A stretch of DNA of 64,000 nt from NCBI GenBank assembly GCA_903813345.2, contig CAIIXF020000010.1, positions 11,340,349 to 11,404,348 on the forward strand, in the 5' to 3' direction. Below, piece by piece: positions 12,201-24,200 of this stretch. The position numbers and the translations under genes are program-made. This stretch comes from Owenia fusiformis (Eukaryota > Annelida > Polychaeta > Sabellida > Oweniidae). The notes under the pieces were generated by a model, which worked only from the letters and a program-made list of their open reading frames with translations, searched no databases and was not told the origin of the DNA. Numbering within the stretch: position 1 is the first letter of the stretch; each line of letters starts with the position of its first letter.

Positions 12201-15200
12201 TTTGCGCCGCACCCAATATTTCCCACAGGCTCTGTCTGCATAGGGTGTATCCCAAGTTTATTATCTGAAAAACTAATCGAGGTATCTGATCAACTATGCA
12301 ATTGAAGATATATACGATTAAAGGATGTATATAACTATCAAGGGCTAAGAAAACAATTGATTTTTTTAAGAATATCATTGATTAGATTTTTTTTCATCAA
12401 TTAAATGCAATAAATACACTCTCGCTTTCTAATCAAATGTGAAAGTGCTCTTATAATAACGAATGTGAATGGCATGGTGCATGTTTCCATACCATCCAAC
12501 GCATATTGATGATGTCATACTTGTAGCCCGCTCTTGTGGTATTCCAATGTAATGTGACGTCATTTCCCTAACAACGATAGCTTTGGAGAAACCCCCAAAC
12601 TGGATTCCCCAAGTTATTTCACATTTATACAAAATTAACTCTACCTTGGGTATAATAAGTGTTCTATCATATTGCAATCGATTCCTCATACCAATACAAA
12701 TACATGATAATACAATACAATGTAATAGCGTTTAATGCTTTCAAGAAATGAGCCCAAAAATGGTTTAAATGTTATTGTAATTGATTTAATCGTTCCCTTA
12801 TTAATTTTACTGGGCGAAACATTAATGAAAACTGCTAAAAGTAGGGGTCATTGTAACAGCTCCCACTCCATCAATATGTTATTGATTTCTGTTTTCTTTA
12901 CATGGAATGAAAAATAAGTATCCACTTCAAATATGTAAGGAAAACACTTAAATAGTTGATACATCCTTTAAGCAAAGATGTCCAAGAATTGAAAAAAAGA
13001 TTTATATCAAAATGTGTTCAAATGCTGTTGTTTGAGGCTCAGGCCACTGGTGATATTGCGCATCATATGTTGTTGTTTTATTTTCAGTGAAGTTTGAAGC
13101 TCAGGCCACTGGTGATATCGCGCACCATATGTTGTTGTTTGGATGTGTAGATGGTCCAGCTTCCGATGAAGAACACTGGTAAGATTATAATATATTACTT
13201 TATTCCATGATGGTGAAATTCCCTGCAATCTGATTGGTGCACGTGACTTAAATATATTCTGTATTTACACGCACATTCTACTAAGCGTTGGATACAGAGT
13301 GAAAAAGACGTCAGCGTTGGGATACTGAACAAATATTTCACTCTATTGAGGTGAATACCTGTACATCTTTCACAAGTGATATTCCACGAACCCGAAGGGC
13401 AAGTGGAATATCACCTTGTGAAAGTGCTACAGGTATTCACCGAAAATAGAGTGAAATATTTGTTTTATTATATCACTGTCTATATAGCTAACGCTGACGT
13501 CATTTTCACTCTGTATTCAATGCTAAGTGGAAAGTGCGTGTAAATACAGGATATATTTAAGTCACATGGACCAATCAGATTGCAGGGAATTTCACCATCA
13601 TGGAATAAGGTCTAGTATCCCAACGCCCAAGATTTCCATCCAGGATATGACTATTACTGAAAAAAATCAATGGTGATCAGTTTACACCAACGCATGCTAA
13701 TATTTGCATTTTGCTAGAAATATCTGATTTAAATATCAGGAAATGATACGGTGATCATCACAATTTATAATAATATTAGGATAAAAAACACACATCTGTG
13801 AATATAAAAAGATCAATATGAAGCATGCACATTGTTTTCATGAACTATTAAAAAATTTAAAATCCAATATGGCAGACGAAAGTCGAAAAAACGTTTCGCT
13901 ACACTGCACTTCCAGCTGATGAAATTGAAGAAAAAAGAAAGAATATCAAACGTCTCGTATAATACAATAAAAAGCAAACAAGGCCATAAAGATTTTGAAG
14001 GAATATTGATGTAAAATATCTCTGAGGTGAGAAGGTTGATCTGCCCCAAGCCAAGGGACTTGATTTAGGCGAGTTTTATCTGATGCTAGCGTATCGTGAA
14101 ATACAACCTTCTCGGGAAGAATATTTTCTGTATTTCACTCGAATCATTGAATAACTTATAGTATATTCTGTTGAGTATTATCTGACTGAGGCAACATAGC
14201 AATAACCTCATTCCAAAGCGCAACATGGTGAAATTGTAGCCCACTATGACCCGCCACAAAAGCCTGCCACTATTGCCCAAGTCAATATAGTAGAATATAA
14301 GCATACTCTTTACTAATAGCCTGACTATAGCTACAGGCCTCCCAAGGTGGGGATAATATAATACCAGGCGAAAGTGCAACTTTAATGCTCTCAGCTTGTA
14401 TTCTCAATTCATTCCTATATTTTGTACTCATACTCATGCTTTTGTATGCCAGCTGGGGATAAGTTCTCCACTTGGTGCCAATCTGCATGGCAATTAGTTT
14501 TTTCAGTGCTAGGGAGATCACCAATAATTTATTTACACTTTATATTGGTTCAATTGGATGTTTTTTTTTGTAATAGAAACCATTAATTTGAAACTTATTT
14601 GGGGCTACTTAATTTGCCGGATTTGCTCAATTTCATATATTGGATTTTACAATCCGCCATCCTTCAAATTAAAGCGGTAGTCAAATAAAGTGTATCTACA
14701 GTATATACCATACATGTATAGGAGATAAATATGTGTGCTTCACTAAACTTGGTTACTTAATAATATCATTCATATATTTTCCAGGGAGTGTGGGCAGACA
14801 TGCAAAGGGGGATCTAATATTATGTTCGCATGGGCCAAAAATGCTGAACCTAAAGAACTTCCTAAAGGTACGAAATTATGAACCTTGGTCAACGATAAGT
14901 GAAACGCAAATTCACAATTTTGTTGGTTGATTATTTGTAAGCTATTGCAAATATAACATCAGTAAGTATCGATAATGATTCTGAAATGACTAAATGACTA
15001 TTTACAGTAGTTTAATTTCATTTCGAGAATAACCTTATTAAATGCTTGCCTGATTGGTTGCTCTTAAAGACCATTTTCAAAGCCTTTTGTATTATGTTCG
15101 GTAACATTCTGCTAACAAAACTGCAACGTATCCTAGCCAGAGTAAAGCAGTATTAAATTTAATTTCATTGTTCTGTTTCAGATGTGGGTTTCAAGATTGG

Positions 15201-18200
15201 AGGGCCCAATGGCGTAAAACATCTTGTTCTTCAGGTTCATTATGCTGCTAAGTTCAAAGGTAACGAACAAAGGAATAGATAAAATAAAAGAATGTCTTCA
15301 TGTAATGTTTACTATACTTTAATATTGTACTTGTACTGCATCAAGGTCTGAATTCCATGATTTTTTAGTATTTTTGATTTGACAAATATATAAAGTAAGA
15401 ATTAACCTTGTTTTGGTTAGTAACATACATAGTATCAGGTGGAAAAAACAACATAAAAATTATTAATTATTTAATATTTGCAATTTATTTTTGATTGCAG
15501 TTTGATTGTATTACATGTATTACTCATTATTTTTTCCAAATAATAAAAACAACCTGACTGAATCTGCACTTCATAGCTCCTTATTTATTTATATATTTCA
15601 GATGGCCAGGCAGGTGATCATTCAGGACTCACTCTTTCAGTCACTCCTCAGAGGTATGTACAGTGTACATATAGAGCTACTGATCAGTCACATAACACAT
15701 GGATGTCCTAAAAACACCAGGACTAATGTTGGCAATTATTAATTCTGCACCCATAATGTCTGAATCTTTCCATAATACACATATCTAAATGTCCAGTTAC
15801 TTTTGGGATACCCTGTAGTGTGCACGAGGGTACAGCTCAGTTTAGACTTAAAATAAAAGAATGATCTATCTCTATTATCCTTCAGTTCAACTTGTTAAAA
15901 ATACATGTAGGCAAAAATTGAAACCAAACCAGAAATAACATTTCACCGTGATCAAACCTACTTTAAAGCTAGCGAGTGCATTATACCAAATAAATAACAT
16001 TAACAATTTATAATTTTTCTTGTATAATATCAAAGTACTTCCTGTTTTTTTACAGACAAAAGTACATTGCTGGAATATTTGTACTGTGGTCAGGTTCATT
16101 CTCAGTGCCTGGCAACACACCTGGTAAGTTAATTATTGAATGATTTTCTATATAAAAAATTTTCTATTTTTTAAAAAAGAGAAAGATTGTTTTTTATGAC
16201 AATTTTTTTATGTGGTGTCTCCAACTTTTGTGTGGATGGTGTTTGGCTTCCGATGTTTGGCAGTTGGTGTTCAGTGTCTGTATCAAATGACAGGTGATGA
16301 CATTTTGCTATTTAATGCCTTGTAGGATTGTTTGAATTTATGACATTTGTCCATTCCATGATTGCATAAGCAAAAAACGATACAATTTGATATGACCTCA
16401 TCAGACAAATTATTTCTGTTAACAGTATCTCTTATATCCACTTTAACTACTTGGCTTTATTTGATTCATTTCAGTACACCATGTTGATATTTCCTGCAAG
16501 TTTGATGGTTCCCAAGACATTCATCCATTTGCCTTTAGACCTCATGCACATACTTTGGGTGAGTAAATATTGCTTTAAGGCTCATGCACCTACCTTAGAC
16601 TAACACTAACATTTGTGCAAAAGTTTCTACTGTCATACGATCGTATGGATAAATCAGAATATTCCTCATAAAGGGTTGAATTATATACATTTATTTCCTA
16701 TTTTTACCTTTTTAATGTGACACATAAATATTCAGTAATGTGACACATAAATATTCAGTAATGTGACACATAAATATTCAGTAATGTGACACATAAATAT
16801 TCAGTTAGGTGATTTGGGAAATGATGGTCCCATCATGAATTAAGAAAACTTAAGGCTGTTCCTTAATTCTTCCAATTGAATATCGTAATTGAAGTTGTAA
16901 TAAACTTTCCAGGTCAAGTAATCACAGGATACAAGGTAGAACCAGCTACAGGAGAGTGGGAGATGCTGGGTAAAGGTAACCCCCAGTGGCCACAGGTAAA
17001 TACAAAATGAGCAATTTTAGACTTCTTAGGTAATTCTGATAATAACAACCAATTATCACATTATTGTGTCACATTGATAACTTGTAAGCAGTTCAAATCA
17101 CTTCATATATAATGCATAAGGGAGATAACCGTATACATATAAAATATATACTGTATATATTTTACAGGCCTTCTATCCAATGGATGATGTGAAGACTATT
17201 CATCCTGGAGATGAGGTGGTAGGGAGATGTACATTTAACTCTACAGGGAGAGACAGACCAACATTTGTTGGGTAAGCCTCAGAGAAAACTTCCCCATTGT
17301 TTATAGCTATGTGTGCAAAGCTTTAAAAATTCAGTGTATGAACTATTGCATCATTTTATATCACTGCTTCTGAGATCTATATTACATTGAGAAGGGATTC
17401 AATGCAAACTTCACCATAACCATAACTCACACAATAACAACCTAGAACTTCAGTAGGTATGGAATACTTGTGCATAATCATTTTAATCTGTAATTCCAGT
17501 GCAACTCACAATGATGAGATGTGTAACTTTTACATGATGTATTACACTGATGCTGAGAAAGGATCTGCTTTCTATTCTTGTGGGGAGAACAATCTCCCAG
17601 ATTTGGTAAAGAAAATCCCAGATGGTAATGACACCCCTTTGCCACCCAACCCTTTGTTAGATGAACAGGCAACTGGACATCATCACCATGGAGGAATGGC
17701 AGGAGAGAAGGACAATGGAGTAGATGCAACAGAAAATGATAAAAATATTAAAAAGTTAGACATCCTAATGCCAGGAATAGTCCCACCAATGGTAAGGAGA
17801 GTGTGTAGTTGATTACCATATTAACTCCACATTAAGTAGTGCATAACATTGAAATTTTTACAGCGACAGGTGCCAAGATTTGAGGTTTTGGGCATGCTTG
17901 GTAATTTGCAGGGAGGTCATTTTGAATTTCAACGGTGCACACTGTTGAGGATCACAGGTGCTCTCTTTTATGCCAAATTTATTCTTTGTTTTCCAGGATG
18001 ATTATTATGTATGTACCAGTATTCCAGTACCATACACTGATGAAGAATATGTAGGTAGGTAGATATTCAAAGTTACTTACCTTACTTAGATAAAATTAAA
18101 AGAAAGGAATACTCAGAGTCTTATCACTAATCAAAAAATGAAGAATCAAGGAGATTATTCCATACCATTTTCTTAATAATAGCTAAATTATGAAGTATAT

Positions 18201-21200
18201 GTACATGAAGTATATGTGCATGAAGTATATGTACATGAATTATATGTATATGAAGTATATGTACACAACCAATATAATTCGGCGCCGATTCAGAATTCGA
18301 AAAAATTTGGTGCTGTTCCGGCACAGTTTCGGCACCATTCGGACACCGAAACCTTTCGACACCAAAATTTGGCACCGGACTAGTCAGTCCATTTGGTGCC
18401 GAGACGGCACCGAAATGGCGTCGAAAATCAGATTGCATTTTGGGGGTGTACAAGAAGTATATGTATATGTACTTCAAAGTGTGTTCCTTCTGTTGAGACT
18501 TAAACTTGCCTGCCTCATATCTGTTCTTGTTTATTTCAGTTAAGTTTGAGGCTCAGGCTACTGGGGATATTGCACATCACATGTTGCTATTTGGATGTGA
18601 TGCCCCAGCCTCAAGTCAAGAACACTGGTAAGATATATAAAATATATAAAAATACAATTTTGAAAAAATCAAATAGCAATTTGTCTTCTGCTCTAAGATG
18701 GTACATTTAAATAGAAACAGTAAAAAGCACAAATGGAGTAAATGTGAAAATCAAGAACACAAACCACTACTAGAAATCATATAAACCAGTACTCAATGAA
18801 TATATAAAATGTTCATTATTTAAGACGCACCTGGTTATGGTGATGGCAAACTTTTTTTTAGACAATACATAACCTGTAGGTTGTAGGTACATGTACTTCA
18901 ATTAGTGAACACCTGCTTTTTCAGGGAATGCGGGAACACATGTAAAGGAGAATCCAAGATCATGTTTGCATGGGCTAGAAATGCCGCTCCAAAGGAACTC
19001 CCAAAAGGTATACCATGAATTAGACAAATGATAAATGGCCAATGACTCTGTTAAGGAGGCACCCATATTTGTGCATAATGTCAAATTTTGGTCACAATTG
19101 ACAGGCCTTCTACCTTACGACAATACATCAGTGAAGAACATTTGAGAACATATGAGACATGAACTGTAGCAGTTTTATCTGACATTCATTAGGTATTTGA
19201 TTGGATTTGCTACACCTTGGTGTTGCTGTTATCTAATTTTTGAATCCTCGGTATAAATTACTATATGGCATTACATTTCATTTTTGTAATCTCTGTTTCA
19301 GATGTGGGTTTTAGAATTGGAGGCTCTAGTGGAGTGAAGCATCTTGTCCTGCAAGTTCACTATGCTTCCAAGTTCAAAGGTAATGGAAATAGAAATCTTT
19401 CATGGTAGATATTGAAGTTAAAAGAAAGAAGAGGAAGCTTACTTTTACAACAGAGATAATCAGAGGGAAATCTAACCTTGATGCCATTTTCAATAGATTC
19501 CTTTTTTATAGAATTATTTATTCAAAATATATATAAGTTACAAAATACATTTACATATAATATAATAGAATTCGATAGATTCCTTGATTTCAAATTACTT
19601 CTTACTTTTATAATATTTTGTAGTTGTTTGAATTATCAAGAAATGGACTCTAGACAAAATATATCTTAATTTATTGAATATAACCTTGTATGGAATTGAT
19701 TTCTGGCTAAACTACACATACCTTATAGGGATATGGCTGTAATATAACAGTGCATGTGGACTCGAGCAGAGTTAAATATGATTTTATTTTTAGGCAATAA
19801 AGATTCCTCTGCAGGTATTATATGTAGTCTAGTGAAATGCCTTTATTAAAAATAATTATTATTATTTTATAGTATAGTCTAACATTTTCTCAGTTCTTTA
19901 ATTTGCACAAAACACAGAGAGACCTTTAAATTACTAGAGTTGAAGGAAGTGACCTTCAGTTCATGTAATCAAGAGTACAAGACCCACCTATAACTCCTGT
20001 CTTGTTCTTGTTGTTGATCTCTTAATACTGCAGCACCCAACCTTTTGATTGAATTTGTAATTTAAGTTGAAAGTGATACGTATTTTGGTGTTGTGTTTTG
20101 TCAAAGATTTAACCTGGGTGTGGTACGTAAATGTTCAAATAAATTTGCAAATCCTTTTATAAATTGTACGAAATTGTAGACAAGCTGATGAATTTCAAAT
20201 TACAATTCAAAGTCTGTGTCGAGTGTGCAGAGACTTTATGGATAACAACTTGTTCATTTGTAATCAATATTTCACACCTGGTCTTAATAACACACCCTGG
20301 ATTTAGAAGTCTTTGCTTCCCTCATTATACTACAACAGAAGACTATAACCTTCTTCTTAAGTAGTTTAAACCAATAGTTTGAAGAGCTATGGTAAAAATT
20401 GCAATGTGCATCAGATCTATGTATCTTTGTTTATTTCAAGGTTTAACTTTGAGGTACAGTTTATGGAGACAAGATGCACACCCCAAAGTTTACCATAGCA
20501 CTTAGTGTAATGTTAAATAGTCTTGTATTAACATTCTCACTTCTGATTTATTTTCGAATCAACATATCAATCAACATATATATTACATCCATTAAAGTAC
20601 AGTAAAACCTGTAAATAGTAAGCCCAATACATGTTTAACAGTTATCCTTAGTATCATTAAATACACAGGTTTTACTGTATCTGAAGTGTTCAAAATAGGA
20701 AACATATTGTACAAGCGTTTTATGTTGGCACTGCCCCATAAAGGTGCAGTTTTTGACGAATCAGAAGGAATGGAAGTACAGTGAATCCTGTTAAGTGGAA
20801 CACCTCTAGAAGTGGAAAATCTTTGCTAGTTGAACACTTTTCAGAGTCCCAAACAAACTGACTTGTGTTAAATGAACCTATATGTAGAACACCTCCCAAG
20901 TGGAACACTTTAGAGGTACCAACGGTGTTCCATTTAGACAGGTTTTACTGTAGCTTGGAAGTGAAAGTCTTAATACAGGACAATAGTAGAACATGCTGCA
21001 TGTTAAGAGGGTGGTGTATTGCATGTAATAATTCACTTCAAGTATGTTATATATTGCAGTAAAATAGAATTATGTAAAAAATCTCTTAAATTGTAAAATA
21101 CTATTTCAAGCTCTCAATTCTAGTATTTTAGCAGTTTAATGAATAGAACTAAACACTAATTTACCATATTTGGTATATTACAGAAGGACGGGCTGGTGAT

Positions 21201-24200
21201 CGCTCAGGATTCACTCTCTCTGTCACTCCTCAGAGGTATGTGAAGTATATGTAGCATAAAGCAATGTATTGTTTAATGCTAATATTGTGTGCTGTTTTAT
21301 AAGGTTCTTAACCAAATCAAATTCAATGTTTTGTAATCTATAATCCAGATTGTGGGCACTAATTATTAACTCAGTCGTGAGATGAGGCAACCATAACAAC
21401 ATATTATTACATAATTGTAAAATAATTTTTTGACATCTTTTTTTTGTTTGTTGAATAACTGGAAAATGAGTTGGTTCTGGGTTGATAGTGCAATTAGGAT
21501 TTTTATCGTACCTAAAAAAGGTACAATTCTGTCATCAGCTTGACGGGCGCGTGGTGGATTGGCGGCTAAGGCGGCGTCTCACTTTCTTGTAATCAAGATT
21601 CCGGGAAAACCATTTGACAGATTTACTTCAAATTTTCACACATGTTACATGGTAAGAAGTTCTAGAGCTGCTTATTTTCTTGGCAGCCATCTTGCATTCT
21701 GGCGGCCAAATTGGAAGTTTTTAGATCCTGTCATCACAATTCCAGGAAACTATGAAAAGGATTTATTTCAAAGTTTCACACATGTTATATGGTAAGAAGT
21801 TCTTGAACTGATTAATTTTTCGGCAGCCATTTTGCATTCTGGCAGCCATTTTGGAACTTTTTAGATACATTTCGTAATCGCGATTCCAGGAAAACCACTT
21901 AACGGATTTACTTCAAATTTTTACACATGTTTCTGGGTCATCAAGCCCACACTGCTATGTTTTAGGTACAATATTGTTCACCCTGTACCTTGTTAATTTT
22001 ATTTTGAGTACTGTAAAAATGTGTGTTACAAGAATGCATTTACATTATTTTGTATAAGTTTAAGTTTCAGCTGTCTACAAAAAGTATCAAAATTAGTACT
22101 ATTTAATTTTGCTTTATTTCAGGCAGAAATACCTTGCTGGAATTTATTTATTATTGGCGTATATGTTCTCTGTTCCTGGAAACACCCCAGGTGAGATATT
22201 TCTTTATTTCATCAAAGTTTGTTTTCATGAAAATAATTTAACTACATTTTTACCTATTTTAGAAAAGTATAAATGGACATGAAACATTTTAGATAATCAG
22301 CTTAACGATAATAATGGATCTTGAATGTTATTCTGTATAACACATCTTTTTTATTTCAGTTTACCATGTTGATATGTCCTGCAGATTCAAAGGCACGCAG
22401 GATATACATCCATTTGCTTTTAGGCCCCATGCACATACATTGGGTGAGTAGAACCATTTTGTTTTTGCCCCAGAATCATTTGTTTTTATGCTTCATGATC
22501 AAAGATCAAAGTAGAATATCTATACCTTTAGGCCTAATGATTAAATCTTGGGAAAGTAGAAACATTTGGCTCAGGCTCTTAAAGTTAGGCCTCACATAAA
22601 AAATTTATGTATTTCAGGTCGCGTCATCTCTGGATACAAAATTGACCCAAAAACAAGAGAGTGGGATATGCTGGGTAAAGGAAACCCTCAGTGGCCCCAG
22701 GTAATAACTGATGAAATGATATACTGAAAATTCTGTTCATTTGTTTGGTTAGTAAAGTTAGGAAGACATCATATAATTTGGTGTTGTAGTCGTTAAAGGG
22801 AATGGAAGGTAAAATGTAAAATCTTGGGAGCGTTCTTTTCAAAAGTCGTCAAAAAAGAACGGACATATCTAAAGGTAAAGATGTCCAAATATATTAGCCA
22901 AGTAACCTTTAGAATTTACTGATTAGTCTTTTAGACTGTCTGACATTTTGAAAAGAAGGCATGAAATTCTGCCATTTTTGAATCAATTTTGTTGGTTAAT
23001 ATTAAAATCAGGCTGTATTGATGGCTATATAAGGTAGATGAAATAAACACTACACAAACTAGTACTGCTATTTTACAGGCCTTCTATCCCATGGATGGGG
23101 TGAAGACCATACATCCTGGAGATGATGTCGTAGGGAGATGTACATTTAACTCTACAGGGAGAAGCAGAGCTACAAATGTGGGGTTAGTATTCTCAGTATA
23201 TTCCTTTAGCCTTTAATACTTGTGTTGAGATCTAGAAATATATATAAATGTATATCTTGATAAATATTTTGTTACTCCAGTACAATTTCTATTTCCAGTC
23301 TATTTCTAGAAATATGTAGAAATGTGTATCTTGATAAATATTTTGTTACTCCAGTACAGTGTACCCATATTTACATACAGTATGACATGATAAATGTATG
23401 GTTCAAAATACATTTGTTACTCCAGTGCAGTGTACCCATATTTACATACAGTATGACATGATAAATGTATGGTTCAAAATACATTTGTTACTCCAGTGCA
23501 GTGTACCCATATTTACATACAGTATGACATGATAAATGTATGGTTCAAAATACATTTGTTACTCCAGTGCAGTAGTGCATGAAAATATAGTGAACATTAT
23601 TTAATCTGTGATTCCAGTGCAACTCACAATGATGAGATGTGTAACTTTTACATGATGTATTACACTGATGCTGAGAAAGGGTCTGCTTTCTTTGAGTGTT
23701 TTGGCAATAATCTCCCAGATCTAGTGAAACAGATCCCAGATGGTAATGACACCCCTCTGCCACCCAACCCTCTGCTAGATGAACAGGCAACTGGACATCA
23801 TCACCATGGAGGAATGGCAGGAGAGAAGGACAATGAAGTAGATGCTATACCTAAACCTACCAAAACAGTGACAAACTTAGGTAGGGCTATACATGGGGAA
23901 AGTGTTGGTGGTGGTAGTTTGGATGATTATGATTATAATGGTAATTTCATAGATGAGATTGTTCCACGTTCGAAGCGCTATCAAAGTCGCTACTATGACG
24001 ATTATAGCAACAACAACAATGATGATTACTATGACAGTAGTGTGGCGAATCAACGTTTCAGAAATCGTCATCCATATAATGATTATGATGAGGGCAACAA
24101 GAAAGATTGGGGCTGGAATAGTGGCCAGGGGAATAACCAGAGGAACAACCAGGAAAATAGGGGAAGCCAACAGCCATCTTACAGGGGCAGGGGAAAACTT

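Noticed and set aside
18127-18543. Two overlapping frames of about 116 codons on opposite strands with HIHIL and MKYMYM repeats
   Set aside because: They are produced by the 15-bp minisatellite and the GGCACCGAAA stretch in an intron.
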